A stretch of 64,000 nucleotides of DNA from Pseudomonas asgharzadehiana (GTDB taxonomy: Bacteria; Pseudomonadota; Gammaproteobacteria; Pseudomonadales; Pseudomonadaceae). The stretch lies in NCBI RefSeq assembly GCF_019139815.1, contig NZ_CP077079.1, positions 124,001-188,000 on the forward strand. Direction: 5' to 3'. This document shows positions 1-9,343 of the stretch, piece after piece. Below the pieces are notes generated by a model, which saw nothing but the letters and a program-made list of their open reading frames with translations, had not been told where the DNA came from and searched no databases. Each line of letters begins with the position of its first letter. Positions within the stretch are counted from its first letter, which is position 1. Made by a program: the position numbers and the translations under genes.

Positions 1-2660
1 CCCAACCCACGAATAAAGGTCTGGTCGATCTTCACGTAGTCCACGGGAATGCGCTTGAGGTAGCTGAGGGACGAATAGCCGGTGCCGAAATCATCGATGG
101 CCAGCTTTACCCCCAGGTCGCGCAATTGCTGGAAGGTCGCGATGATATGTTCGACGCTGTCGAGCAATTGGCTTTCGGTCAGTTCAAGTTCGAGGTACTG
201 CGGGTCCAGGCCGGTTTCTTCCAGCACTTGGCGCACCAGGCTGACCAGCTTGCCCTGGCGCAATTGATGCACCGACAGGTTCACCGACACCCGAATGGGC
301 GCCAAGCCCTGGCGCTGCCATTCACAGGCCTGCCAGCAGGCCTCCCGCAGCACGAATTCGCCCAGCGGTACGATCAGGCCGGTTTCTTCGGCCAGGCCGA
401 TAAAGTCTGCCGGCGGCACCATGCCCCACTGCGGATGCTCCCACCGGATCAGCGCTTCGGCCGCATTGAGTTTGCCGGTGGCCAGGCACAGTTTCGGCTG
501 GTAGAACACCGCCAACTGACGCTCGTCGATAGCCTTGCGCAGGTGGTTTTCCAGCTGCAGTCGCTCCAGGGTGCTGGCTTGCAAACTGTCGGTGTAGAAC
601 TGGAAATTATTGCCGCCAAGGTGCTTGGCGTGTTGCATGGCCATGTTCGATTGGCTGACCAGCGCGGAAATTTCCCGTGCGTTATCCGGCAACAGACTTA
701 CGCCCATTGAAGCGCTGACCACCAATTCATGCCCCTCCACGGTGACCGGCACCCGCAGCTTGGCCAGCAGGCGCGTGGCCACCCGCGCCAGACTCGACAG
801 GTTGCCATAGGCGTCGAACAGTACGGCGAATTCATCAGCGGACAAGCGCGCAATGGTGTCCGCCTCCGGCAAGGCATTGATCAAGCGGCGGGCCATTTTT
901 TGCAGCAATTGGTCGGCCACTTCATGGCCCAGGCTGTCGTTGAGCAATTTGAAACGATCGAGGTTGATATGCAGCAGCGCCAGGCTGCGCCCGCCCAGCC
1001 GGACGCGCTGGTGAGCCTCGCGCAGCCGTTCGCGGAACAGCGAGCGGTTGGCCAGGCCGGTCAATTCGTCGTAGTGGGTGAGGTAGCGCATGCGCTCCTC
1101 GGATTCGCGCCGCGCCGACAGATCAGCGAAAAAGCCCACTATATGGCTGACGTTTCCGCGAAAATCGCGCACCACATTCAACTGAAGCCACTGTGGGTAC
1201 AGCTCGCCGTTCTTGCGTGTTTCCACCAACTCGCCCTGCCACGTGCCATGGCTGAGCAACGCTTGGCGGATCACCGGAAAATGGCGCCGAGCGTCGCGAC
1301 TGCTGGGCAGTTCCACCACGTTGCGTCCCAGCATGTCGTCGATTTCAAAGCCGGTGACGCGACTGAAGGCCTGGTTGACCGCGATCAGCGCGTAATCCGG
1401 GTCAAGTATCACGATGCCTTCACTGGCGGCCTCGAATACCGTCGACGCCAACCGCTGCTGTTCTTCCAGCGCTTTACCCGCGCTGATGTCACGGCGGGTG
1501 CCAAGCATGCGGATCACACGCCCGCTCGGCGCGCGCTCCACGGCGCGCCCGCGATCTTCGATCCATACCCAGTGCCCGTCGCCATGGCGCACGCGGTATT
1601 CCACCAGGTAATCCTCGGTACGCCCCTTAAGGTGCTCCACCAACGCGCGCTTGAGCAGCGGCAAGTCGTCGGGGTGCAGGCGCGGCTTGAGGTGGCCGAG
1701 CATGGCGGTGACGTATTCCGGCTCCAGGCCGAACAGCTCTTTGAGTTGAGTGTGGTGGACTTCGTCGGTTTGCAGGTTCCAGTCCCACAGCCCGAGTTCG
1801 CTGGCTTGCAGGGCCATGGCCAGGCGCGCTTCGCTTTTATTCAGGGCCAGGCTGGCGGCGTCCAGCTCTTGGCTGCGTTGCGCAACACGGTCCTGCAAGC
1901 CGATTTGTGCATTGCGCAGCTCTTGCTCGACCTGACGGCGCTGCTCGACCTCACGCACCAGGTCCTGATTCAACTGCTCGCTACGCTGTTGCGCCTGTTG
2001 CAGGTTTTCAATCAGCGCCTGGTTCTGGAAACGCCGTAACAGTTCACGCTGGATCAGGCGGTTGACCTGCCAGGCCACCAGGTTCAGCGACACCAACAGG
2101 ATCAGGCCAAGCACGCCCCAGCCTTGTTGCTGCGGGTCGCCATTCCATAACAGGTAGACAATGGACGGCACCAGGCACGGCACGGCAAAGGACAGAAAGG
2201 CCGGCAGGCTCACCGCGTAGGCCACACTGGCCGACAACGTCGCCGCGCCGATCAGGCCGAACACCCAGGCTTGCTGCATGAAGCTGTTCACCGGGGCCAG
2301 GGCTATCGCGGCGGTGGCCAGGGTCAGCCCGCTGACCGCCGAGCCGAGCATGAACATACGCCGCCAGACCGGCTGGGCCTGGCGGCTGGGCATGGCTGAA
2401 TCGAAGGCCGCCACCTGAATGACGCGCATCGCCACCAAGGCCAGCAGCCACACCAGCCAGATGCTGTCCAACACGTATTGCTGGGGGGTCCAGAGCAGCC
2501 AGGCGCAGACCAGGCCGTTTACCAGCATTAATAAGGTGGGCAGCAGCGAGCCTTGATACAGCAGGCGTGTACGCTCGACCGCCATCTCAGTGGCGTAGTG
2601 TTTACGAATAACCTGCGCGGGCGCCATGGAGGGGCCGTGCAGGTCGGTGTTAAGGGTCAT
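1..2660 (-). CDS. Membrane PAS-PAS-GGDEF-EAL cyclic-di-GMP signalling protein (3' end beyond window)
   Basis: Read on the minus strand from an ATG at 2660 (MTLNTDLHG...). The frame stays open to the window edge, giving at least 886 residues, so the C-terminus is missing. About the first 220 residues hold several hydrophobic membrane segments, followed by a coiled-coil-like Gln/Glu/Arg stretch, two PAS domains (about 290-400 and 410-525), GGDEF (about 528-690) and EAL (from about 700). The GGDEF signature reads SADEF, so cyclase activity is doubtful. The EAL domain keeps EALIRW, the VNLS Asn, ELTES Glu, IDDFGTGYS and VKID, so c-di-GMP phosphodiesterase activity is likely. It is divergent from uvrD. 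The start has no clear Shine-Dalgarno, so an internal ATG a few codons later is possible. Confidence 0.88.
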   Translation of the reverse strand, partial: MTLNTDLHGPSMAPAQVIRKHYATEMAVERTRLLYQGSLLPTLLMLVNGLVCAWLLWTPQQYVLDSIWLVWLLALVAMRVIQVAAFDSAMPSRQAQPVWRRMFMLGSAVSGLTLATAAIALAPVNSFMQQAWVFGLIGAATLSASVAYAVSLPAFLSFAVPCLVPSIVYLLWNGDPQQQGWGVLGLILLVSLNLVAWQVNRLIQRELLRRFQNQALIENLQQAQQRSEQLNQDLVREVEQRRQVEQELRNAQIGLQDRVAQRSQELDAASLALNKSEARLAMALQASELGLWDWNLQTDEVHHTQLKELFGLEPEYVTAMLGHLKPRLHPDDLPLLKRALVEHLKGRTEDYLVEYRVRHGDGHWVWIEDRGRAVERAPSGRVIRMLGTRRDISAGKALEEQQRLASTVFEAASEGIVILDPDYALIAVNQAFSRVTGFEIDDMLGRNVVELPSSRDARRHFPVIRQALLSHGTWQGELVETRKNGELYPQWLQLNVVRDFRGNVSHIVGFFADLSARRESEERMRYLTHYDELTGLANRSLFRERLREAHQRVRLGGRSLALLHINLDRFKLLNDSLGHEVADQLLQKMARRLINALPEADTIARLSADEFAVLFDAYGNLSSLARVATRLLAKLRVPVTVEGHELVVSASMGVSLLPDNAREISALVSQSNMAMQHAKHLGGNNFQFYTDSLQASTLERLQLENHLRKAIDERQLAVFYQPKLCLATGKLNAAEALIRWEHPQWGMVPPADFIGLAEETGLIVPLGEFVLREACWQACEWQRQGLAPIRVSVNLSVHQLRQGKLVSLVRQVLEETGLDPQYLELELTESQLLDSVEHIIATFQQLRDLGVKLAIDDFGTGYSSLSYLKRIPVDYVKIDQTFIRGL

Positions 2661-2902
2661 AGGCAGTGTTCTTATAATGGTGAGCCCGAACGTCGACGGA
2701 GCATACACAAGCAAGTGCCCGGGCCAAACTGCTCCACATCATAAAAACTACCCGGTCACACCGCGCAAAGCTTGGGGCCAGACCGCTTGAGCGAGACCCG
2801 GCGCGGGCTGCGTCCCTTGACCGACCGGTCATCACCCGAAGCAGAATGTCGACCGGCACAGAGCGCGCCGGATATTTTGCGCCTACCACCCGGCATTGGG
2901 AT

Positions 2903-2931
2903 TTGCCCGACACCCCCCGGCACCCTAGAAT
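2903..2931 (+). promoter_or_regulatory. Candidate sigma70 promoter of uvrD
   Basis: TTGCCC at 2903-2908, a 17-bp spacer, and TAGAAT at 2926-2931. Transcription would start about 6-8 bases downstream, which is the uvrD ATG at 2938 itself, implying a very short or absent leader. No Shine-Dalgarno is seen before that ATG. Confidence 0.45.
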
Positions 2932-2937
2932 GCGCCG

Positions 2938-5121
2938 ATGCGCGATGATCTCTCTCTTTTGCTGAACTCCCTCAACGATGCCCAACGCCAGGCCGTAGCG
3001 GCCCCCGTTGGCCGTCAGTTGGTCCTGGCCGGTGCTGGCTCCGGTAAAACCCGAGTGCTGGTGCACCGTATCGCCTGGTTGATCCAGGTCGAGAACGCGT
3101 CCCCGCATTCCATCCTGTCGGTAACCTTCACCAACAAGGCCGCCGCCGAGATGCGCCACCGCATCGAGCAGTTGATGGGCATCAGCCCGGCCGGCATGTG
3201 GGTGGGCACCTTCCACGGCCTGGCGCACCGCCTGTTGCGGGCGCATTGGCAGGAAGCAGGCCTGGCCCAGACGTTCCAGATCCTTGACAGCGATGACCAG
3301 CAACGCCTGGTCAAGCGGGTGATCCGTGAGCTGGGGCTGGATGAACAGCGCTGGCCGGCGCGCCAGGCGCAGTGGTTTATCAACGGCCAGAAGGACGAGG
3401 GCCTGCGCCCGCAACATATCCAGGCCAGCGGCGACCTGTTCCTGGCCACCATGCGCAGCATTTATGAAGCCTACGAGGCTGCCTGCGTACGCGCCGGTGT
3501 GATCGACTTCTCCGAACTGCTGTTGCGCGCCCTCGACCTGTGGCGCGACAACCCCGGTTTGCTGGCCCATTACCAGAAGCGCTTCCGCCACATTCTGGTG
3601 GACGAATTCCAGGACACCAACGCCGTGCAGTACGCCTGGTTGCGCCTGCTGGCCAAGGGCGGCGACAGCCTGATGGTGGTGGGTGACGACGACCAGTCGA
3701 TTTACGGCTGGCGTGGCGCGAAAATCGAGAACATCTACCAGTACTCCGAAGACTTCCCGGACGCGGTGACCATCCGCCTGGAGCAGAACTACCGTTCAAC
3801 CGCCGGTATCCTCAAGGCCGCCAACGCCTTGATCGCCAACAACACCGGGCGCCTGGGCAAAGAGCTGTGGACCGACGGCGGCGAAGGCGAAGCGATCAAC
3901 CTCTACGCCGCGTTCAACGAGCACGACGAGGCGCGCTATGTGGTGGAAACCATTGAAAGCGCGCTGAAGACCGGCCTCGCGCGCAGCGATATCGCCATTT
4001 TGTACCGTTCCAACGCCCAATCGCGGGTGTTGGAAGAAGCCTTGCTGCGCGAGCGCATCCCCTACCGCATCTATGGCGGTCAGCGCTTCTTCGAGCGTGC
4101 CGAAATCAAGAACGCCATGGCCTACCTGCGCTTGCTGGAAGGCCGCGGCAACGATGCGGCACTGGAGCGGGTCATCAACATCCCCGCGCGCGGCATCGGT
4201 GAGAAAACCGTTGAAGCGATCCGCGACCACGCGCGCCATGCCGATGTGTCGATGTGGGAAGCCATGCGCCTGCTGATCGCCAACAAAGGCCTGACCGGCC
4301 GTGCCGCCGGGGCGCTGGGTGTGTTTGTCGAGTTGATCGAGAACCTCGCCGCCAAATGTGCGGACATGCCGCTGCACTTGATGACCCAGACGGTGATTGA
4401 GCAATCCGGGCTGATTGCCTACCACGAAGCGGAAAAAGGCGAAAAAGGCCAGGCCCGGGTAGAAAACCTTGAGGAACTGGTCAGCGCCGCGCGCGCGTTC
4501 GAAAACACCGAGGAAGACGAAGAGCTGACCCCGCTTGCGGCGTTCCTGGGCCACGCGTCGCTGGAAGCCGGTGATACCCAGGCCGATGAGCATGAAGACA
4601 GCATCCAGCTGATGACCTTGCACAGCGCCAAGGGCCTGGAGTTTCCGTATGTGTTCTTGGTGGGCATGGAAGAAGGCCTGTTCCCGCACAAGATGAGCCT
4701 GGAAGAGCCCGGCCGCCTTGAGGAGGAACGTCGCCTGGCCTACGTTGGCATCACCCGCGCAATGCAGAACCTGGTGATGACCTACGCCGAAACCCGACGC
4801 CTTTACGGCAGCGAGACCTACAACAAGGTTTCGCGTTTCGTACGTGAAGTGCCTAAAGGCCTGATCCAGGAAGTGCGCCTCTCCAACAGCGTCAGCCGCC
4901 CGTTCGGCGGGGGCCAGCAGCAGCACTCCAGCCACCTGTTCGCCGGTTCCGAGATTCCGCAAACCCCGTTCAGCCTCGGCCAGCAGGTCAAGCATTCGGT
5001 GTTTGGCGAGGGCGTGATCCTTAACTTCGAAGGTGCCGGCGCCCAGGCTCGCGTGCAGGTGAACTTCGCCGAAGGCAGCAAGTGGCTGATGATGGGTTAC
5101 GCCAAACTTGAGGCTGTCTGA
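2938..5121 (+). CDS. uvrD: DNA helicase II (UvrD), SF1A 3'-5' helicase
   Basis: 727 residues, the usual length for Pseudomonas UvrD. It unwinds DNA in nucleotide-excision and mismatch repair. Visible helicase motifs in order: Q-motif and Walker A (LAGAGSGKTRVL, about residues 32-43), motif Ia (VTFTNKAAAEM), motif II (ILVDEFQDTN), motif III (VVGDDDQSIYGWRGA), motif IV (LEQNYRST), motif V (TLHSAKGLEFPYVF) and motif VI (YVGITRAMQNL). The C-terminus has the UvrD-type Tudor-like end (VKHSVFGEGVILNFEG...). The start MRDDLSLLLNSLNDAQRQA matches the family although no ribosome-binding site precedes it. It is flanked by a divergent c-di-GMP gene and the downstream Tim44-domain gene. No SOS (LexA) box was recognised upstream. 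Confidence 0.97.
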   Translation: MRDDLSLLLNSLNDAQRQAVAAPVGRQLVLAGAGSGKTRVLVHRIAWLIQVENASPHSILSVTFTNKAAAEMRHRIEQLMGISPAGMWVGTFHGLAHRLLRAHWQEAGLAQTFQILDSDDQQRLVKRVIRELGLDEQRWPARQAQWFINGQKDEGLRPQHIQASGDLFLATMRSIYEAYEAACVRAGVIDFSELLLRALDLWRDNPGLLAHYQKRFRHILVDEFQDTNAVQYAWLRLLAKGGDSLMVVGDDDQSIYGWRGAKIENIYQYSEDFPDAVTIRLEQNYRSTAGILKAANALIANNTGRLGKELWTDGGEGEAINLYAAFNEHDEARYVVETIESALKTGLARSDIAILYRSNAQSRVLEEALLRERIPYRIYGGQRFFERAEIKNAMAYLRLLEGRGNDAALERVINIPARGIGEKTVEAIRDHARHADVSMWEAMRLLIANKGLTGRAAGALGVFVELIENLAAKCADMPLHLMTQTVIEQSGLIAYHEAEKGEKGQARVENLEELVSAARAFENTEEDEELTPLAAFLGHASLEAGDTQADEHEDSIQLMTLHSAKGLEFPYVFLVGMEEGLFPHKMSLEEPGRLEEERRLAYVGITRAMQNLVMTYAETRRLYGSETYNKVSRFVREVPKGLIQEVRLSNSVSRPFGGGQQQHSSHLFAGSEIPQTPFSLGQQVKHSVFGEGVILNFEGAGAQARVQVNFAEGSKWLMMGYAKLEAV

Positions 5122-5191
5122 CCTGTGGTGAGGGTGCACGCTCGCTCGCCATCATGAAACACTGCGTAACATGAAGATTATCGGCCCACCC

Positions 5192-5219
5192 TTGTTTTAG
5201 AGCAGCGTGGGCCTATATC
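5192..5219 (+). promoter_or_regulatory. Possible promoter in the uvrD-Tim44 gap
   Basis: TTGTTT (5192-5197), 16-bp spacer, TATATC (5214-5219) in the 225-bp gap upstream of the Tim44-domain gene. A leader of more than 100 bases would follow. Weak evidence; nothing else recognisable lies in this gap. Confidence 0.3.
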
Positions 5220-5346
5220 TGTAATTCGTCCTACAGACCCTTCGGATTTGGTCTTACGCAAAAGCCCGAAACATTATGTCGCTAGCCACTGTCATTACAC
5301 CTGTGCAACATGGCGCGCGTGCAATCCACAAATGGGAATTCCCTTT

Positions 5347-6216
5347 ATGAAACGTTTTCTTAGCATCGCCATGGCGTTGTGCATCGGCCTGACGATGAGC
5401 CTTGACGCCAACGCCAAACGCTTCGGTGGCGGCAAAAGCTCGGGCGCGGCACCGACTCACCAGACCAGCCAAATGGCTCCATCCACCGCTGCCGGCGGTG
5501 CTGCCGCTACCGCAGGCGCAGCCGGTGCTGCTGGCGCCGCGGCCAAGGCCGGCGGGGCTTCGCGCTGGTTGGGCCCTCTGGCCGGTATCGCAGCCGGTGG
5601 CCTGCTCGCGTCCATGTTCATGGGCGGCGGCTTCCAGGGTATGCAAATCTTCGACATCCTGATCATGGCCGTCATTGCCTTCCTGGTCTTCCGCTTTATC
5701 GCCGCCCGTCGTCGCAAGCAGCAGGAGCACATGGCTCCAGCCGGCGCGCCGATGCAGCGTGAAGTGTTCGAGCAAAAACCGGCCATGGGTTCGATCTTCG
5801 GTGGTTCGTCAGCGCCTGCCGCAGCCCGCCCGGTGATCAACGCACCGGCCTGGTTCAACGAAGAGCGTTTCGTCGAAGCGGCCCGCAGCCACTTCCAGTC
5901 CCTGCAGCAGCACTGGGACGCCAACGAAATGGACAAGATCTCCGAGTTCGTGACTCCACAACTGCTGGAGTTCCTCAAGCGCGAACGCGCCGACCTGGGC
6001 GACGGCTTCCAGTCGACCTACATCGACGACCTGCGCGTACAGCTGGAAGGCGTGGATGATCGCGCCGACAAGACTATCGCCACCCTGACCTTCAGCGGCG
6101 TGTCGAAGACTTCGCGCTTCGACCAGGGCGAAGTGTTCAGCGAGAGCTGGAATATGGAACGCGCCCAAGGCGACAACCAGCCATGGCTGGTCGCAGGTAT
6201 CCGCCAGAACGGCTGA
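5347..6216 (+). CDS. Tim44-like domain membrane protein
   Basis: 289 residues from ATG 5347 (MKRFLSIAMALCIGLTMSLDANAK), chosen over upstream starts because it opens with a standard signal peptide cleaved near ANA-K. A Gly/Ala-rich low-complexity linker follows (about 35-75), then two hydrophobic segments (about 78-95 and 100-118) and a basic RRRKQQ stop. The C-terminal half (about 155-289) is a Tim44/TIM44-like domain: FNEERFVEAARSHFQSLQQHWD... ends in FSESWNMER. Such domains bind or tether partners at membranes; the bacterial role is unknown. The gene ends 25 bases before a strong terminator, so it is probably monocistronic. Confidence 0.85.
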   Translation: MKRFLSIAMALCIGLTMSLDANAKRFGGGKSSGAAPTHQTSQMAPSTAAGGAAATAGAAGAAGAAAKAGGASRWLGPLAGIAAGGLLASMFMGGGFQGMQIFDILIMAVIAFLVFRFIAARRRKQQEHMAPAGAPMQREVFEQKPAMGSIFGGSSAPAAARPVINAPAWFNEERFVEAARSHFQSLQQHWDANEMDKISEFVTPQLLEFLKRERADLGDGFQSTYIDDLRVQLEGVDDRADKTIATLTFSGVSKTSRFDQGEVFSESWNMERAQGDNQPWLVAGIRQNG

Positions 6217-6240
6217 TGCGTCGCTTGAGCAAGTGCTGAC

Positions 6241-6267
6241 AAAACCCCGGACCTGTTCCGGGGTTTT
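6241..6267 (+). terminator. Rho-independent terminator after Tim44-domain gene
   Basis: AAAACCCCGG (6241-6250), 7-base loop, CCGGGGTTTT (6258-6267): a 10-bp perfect stem ending in a T run, 25 bases after the stop codon. Confidence 0.9.
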
Positions 6268-6348
6268 CTATTTCACGGTTGCACTTATAGCGAGCTACTG
6301 TATAAAACGCCCCTATTAACCGCGCCATCTAGCAAGAGGATCCCGGCC

Positions 6349-6756
6349 GTGGAAGAAATCATCGAACAACTGCGTGAAGCCAACGAACCGGTCCCGGTTC
6401 CCCTGGAGCTACCTGACGAAGATCAACTGGTAGAAATCGAAGAACAGCTGTTCATCGATATCCCGTTTGTCTTCCGCGAATTCCTGCTGACCGTCAGTGA
6501 CGTGGTCTACGGCAGCCTGGAGCCGGTGACCATCACCGACCCGCAATCCCACACCTACCTGCCGGATGTGGCCGCCAATGCCTGGGATGCCGGCGTTGAT
6601 CGCAGCATGATCCCGATCTGCCAGGACGGCGACGACTACTACTGCGTAGAAGAAGACGGCACCGTGGTGTTGTGGTCCGGCGAGGAAGAACTCGTTACCG
6701 AAGAAACCTGGGAATCGGTGTGGCACTGGGCGCGGGACGTCTGGCTGGAAAGCTGA
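6349..6756 (+). CDS. SMI1/KNR4 family protein
   Basis: 135 residues from a GTG at 6349, preceded by AGAGGA (6335-6340) at good spacing. Very acidic, no signal or membrane segment. The order ...LVEIEEQLFIDIPFVFREFLLTVSD... then ...MIPICQDGDDYYCVEEDGTVVLW... is the SUKH/SMI1-KNR4 fold pattern: helical N-terminus with a PxxFxxFL core, then a strand pair with an FxxxGDG-like turn. Members are often immunity proteins of toxin systems, but no toxin gene is adjacent, so a housekeeping role is equally possible. It lies alone between the terminator at 6241 and the convergent antiporter gene. Confidence 0.78.
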   Translation: MEEIIEQLREANEPVPVPLELPDEDQLVEIEEQLFIDIPFVFREFLLTVSDVVYGSLEPVTITDPQSHTYLPDVAANAWDAGVDRSMIPICQDGDDYYCVEEDGTVVLWSGEEELVTEETWESVWHWARDVWLES

Positions 6757-6778
6757 TAACGGCCCCCATCCGCTCCCA

Positions 6779-8542
6779 TTAGTGCTCCGGCGTGTCCTTG
6801 TGGTTATCCAATGTTTCCAACAAGGCGACCTGCATCCGCGTATGCACGCGGATGAACCAGCGCCAGAGCACGGCCGCTACTGCTGCCGCGACCACCGTAA
6901 TCAGCATCAGTAACTTGTTGGTCGGCAGAATACTGGCCGACAAGGCCGCCAATAGCAGGAAGATCACCAGCAACGACAAAATGGGGATCAGCTCCGCGAT
7001 CACTCGGCGCACACGCTGGGTATGCCGCCCGGCCATTTCCGGCTTCACGCTCAACTCCGCCAGTAACATCGACAGAGCCTTGAGCTTGCGGTACGCGGCG
7101 ATCAAAAACGGCAGCGACAACAGCAATGCCCCACCCCAGATCAATGCCTTCTGCCAGCTTGGATCGCTGATCCAGCCCTGCAGATAGCCGCCGATACGCG
7201 CCGCGAAAAAGCTGCCGGTGAAGAAGATCGCAATCACCAGCGCCAAGTTGACCCCCACCTGCAGGATGATCTTGCGGATCATCGACGCCAGCATTGCGCC
7301 CTCGCCTTGCGGCTGAATACTGCGCAGCCATTCGCCATACAGGCCGAACACCCGGCTCATTCGCTGGGGCATCACGGCGGCAATCTTCAATGACAACGGG
7401 TCGGCACCGCGAATCAGGTACGGTGTGAGCAGCGTCGTAATCGCCGAAACCGCGACCGCCACCGGATATAGAAAATCGCTGGTGACCTGCAAGGTCATCC
7501 CCAGCGCGGCGATGATGAAAGAAAATTCGCCAATCTGCGACAGCCCCATGCCTACGCGCAGTGAGGTGCGCCCGTCATTGCCGGCGATAAACGCCCCCAG
7601 GCCGCAGGACAGCATCTTGCCCAACACCACGGCCACGGTGATGACCGCGATTGGCCAGGCGTATTGCAGCAGGATCTGCGGGTCGATCATCAAGCCGATC
7701 GCCACAAAAAAGATGGCACTGAACATGTCGCGAACCGGCTCGATCAGGCGCTCGATCTTAATCAACTGACGGGACTCGGCCATGATCGCGCCGATCAGGA
7801 ACGCCCCCAGCACCATGCTGTATTCCAGCTTGACCACCAGCAGGCAAAAACCGAAGCACAGGCCCAGTACAGTGATCAGCAGCATCTCGTTGCTGTCGAA
7901 CTTGGCCACATAGGCCAGCAAACGTGGCACCAGCAAAATACCGATGACCAGGGCAACGATCATGAACAGCGACAGCTTGCCGACGGTGGAGAACACCTCG
8001 CCGGAACTCACCGTACCGCTGACGGCGATGCTCGACAGCAAGGCGATGATGCCGATGCCCAGGATGTCCTCGACGATCAGCACGCCGAAAATCAGTTGGG
8101 CGAAGCGCTGGTTTTTCATCTTCAGGTCATTGAGTGCCTTGACGATGATGGTGGTCGAAGAGATTGCCAGGATGGCGCCCAGGAACAGCGAGTCCATGGT
8201 GTTCCAGTCGAACCACTGGCCGATCTCGTAACCGATCCAGATCATCAGAATGATTTCCAGGAAGGCTGCGATAAATGCCGTGGCACCCACCTTGAACAAC
8301 TTGCGCAGGCTGAACTCCAGGCCCAGGCAGAACATCAGGAAGATCACCCCCAACTCGGCCAGGGTCTTGATGGTGTCTTCGTCGTGGATCAGGCCGAACG
8401 GCGGGGTATGGGGGCCAATGATGAAGCCCGCGACGATGTAACCCAGCACCACCGGCTGCTTGAGACGGTGAAACAGGACGGTGACCACCCCTGCCACCAG
8501 CATGATCACGGCCAAGTCCTGGATAAAGCTGATGGCGTGCAT
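6779..8542 (-). CDS. CPA2-family cation:proton antiporter (KefB/YbaL-like membrane domain)
   Basis: 587 residues from ATG 8542 (MHAISFIQDLAVIMLVAG), preceded by AGGAGCC. Twelve or so membrane helices form the Na_H_Exchanger domain (about 1-385), with GYIVAGFIIGPHTPP, LFLMFCLGLEFSLRKL, the signature SSTTIIVKAL, and QIGEFSFIIAALG. Such carriers exchange K+ or Na+ for H+ at the inner membrane. Unlike KefB/KefC it has no C-terminal TrkA-N/RCK nucleotide-binding domain; instead residues about 390-587 contain four or more extra hydrophobic helices separated by a basic loop. It diverges from the thioesterase gene across 289 bases without a clear promoter. Confidence 0.88.
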   Translation of the reverse strand: MHAISFIQDLAVIMLVAGVVTVLFHRLKQPVVLGYIVAGFIIGPHTPPFGLIHDEDTIKTLAELGVIFLMFCLGLEFSLRKLFKVGATAFIAAFLEIILMIWIGYEIGQWFDWNTMDSLFLGAILAISSTTIIVKALNDLKMKNQRFAQLIFGVLIVEDILGIGIIALLSSIAVSGTVSSGEVFSTVGKLSLFMIVALVIGILLVPRLLAYVAKFDSNEMLLITVLGLCFGFCLLVVKLEYSMVLGAFLIGAIMAESRQLIKIERLIEPVRDMFSAIFFVAIGLMIDPQILLQYAWPIAVITVAVVLGKMLSCGLGAFIAGNDGRTSLRVGMGLSQIGEFSFIIAALGMTLQVTSDFLYPVAVAVSAITTLLTPYLIRGADPLSLKIAAVMPQRMSRVFGLYGEWLRSIQPQGEGAMLASMIRKIILQVGVNLALVIAIFFTGSFFAARIGGYLQGWISDPSWQKALIWGGALLLSLPFLIAAYRKLKALSMLLAELSVKPEMAGRHTQRVRRVIAELIPILSLLVIFLLLAALSASILPTNKLLMLITVVAAAVAAVLWRWFIRVHTRMQVALLETLDNHKDTPEH

Positions 8543-8831
8543 GGCGAGGGCTCCTTGCTGGTACTGGCGCTTTTGCCAAGTCCACCCGCGCATGAACAGT
8601 CGCAAAGAGCGGAAGGAAAAGTCTGCCTTGATCGTAAGAAATACCCTGCGATGGGCTTTTGAAGGTTAACACCGCGACTTCTACCGAAAAGCCAGTGCAA
8701 TATATGGAAACAGATCGGCCCAGGCGTGACGGCAAGCCGCCCACTGGCGTCCCGTAAGGGATGGCGCCGCAAAGATTCCAGCATCCGCAGAGGTGCGCCC
8801 CCAACCAATGCCTACAACCCGTGAGTGTGCT

Positions 8832-9317
8832 ATGGAACCCGGAAACGCCCAGCTGTCGATGACGGTATTGATGACCCCTGATATGGCCAACTTCTCAGGC
8901 AATGTCCACGGCGGCACCTTGCTCAAGTACCTCGACGAAGTGGCCTACGCCTGCGCGAGCCGTTATGCCGGTCGTTATGTAGTGACGTTGTCGGTGGACC
9001 AGGTGATTTTTCGCGAGCCTATCCACGTCGGCGAGCTGGTGACGTTCCTGGCATCGGTCAACTACACCGGCAATACCTCGATGGAAGTGGGTATCAAGGT
9101 GGTGACCGAGAACATCCGCGAGCGCTCGGTACGCCATACCAACAGCTGTTTTTTCACCATGGTCGCCGTGGACGACCAGCGCAAACCGGCCGCCGTGCCG
9201 CCGCTGCAACCCCAGCACAGCGAAGACAAGCGCCGGTTCGTACAGGCCCAACAGCGTCGGCAGATCCGCCAGGAGCTGGAAAAGCGCTACCAGGAAATCA
9301 AGGCAGACGCGCTGTAA
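8832..9317 (+). CDS. Acyl-CoA thioesterase (hotdog fold, YciA/BACH-like)
   Basis: 161 residues from ATG 8832 (MEPGNAQLSMTVLMTPD). An in-frame ATG at 8793 would add 13 residues that do not look like the family. The single hotdog domain has NFSGNVHGGTLLKYLDEVAYACASRYAG (presented here as the helix with the catalytic Asp) and VDQVIFREPIHVGELV, ideal for acyl-CoA hydrolases that release free fatty acids from CoA in the cytoplasm. The C-terminal 40 residues are a charged Gln/Arg helix. It stands alone and is followed by a REP doublet. Confidence 0.88.
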   Translation: MEPGNAQLSMTVLMTPDMANFSGNVHGGTLLKYLDEVAYACASRYAGRYVVTLSVDQVIFREPIHVGELVTFLASVNYTGNTSMEVGIKVVTENIRERSVRHTNSCFFTMVAVDDQRKPAAVPPLQPQHSEDKRRFVQAQQRRQIRQELEKRYQEIKADAL

Positions 9318-9343
9318 GGCTCAATCTGTAAACCGCATCAAAA

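Noticed and set aside
729..2039. Plus-strand frame of about 430 codons
   Set aside because: Antisense to the PAS-GGDEF-EAL gene, whose motifs (EAL, VNLS, DDFGTGYS) read correctly on the minus strand.
2661..2937. LexA (SOS) box before uvrD
   Set aside because: No CTGT-N8-ACAG match found in this gap.
6349..6756. Immunity protein of a polymorphic toxin system
   Set aside because: SMI1/KNR4 fold is compatible, but no toxin, Rhs, VgrG or CDI gene is adjacent.
8543..8831. Riboswitch or structured RNA in the divergent antiporter-thioesterase region
   Set aside because: Only a small imperfect stem (GGCG.TCCC / GGGA.CGCC) was seen, without a known riboswitch pattern.
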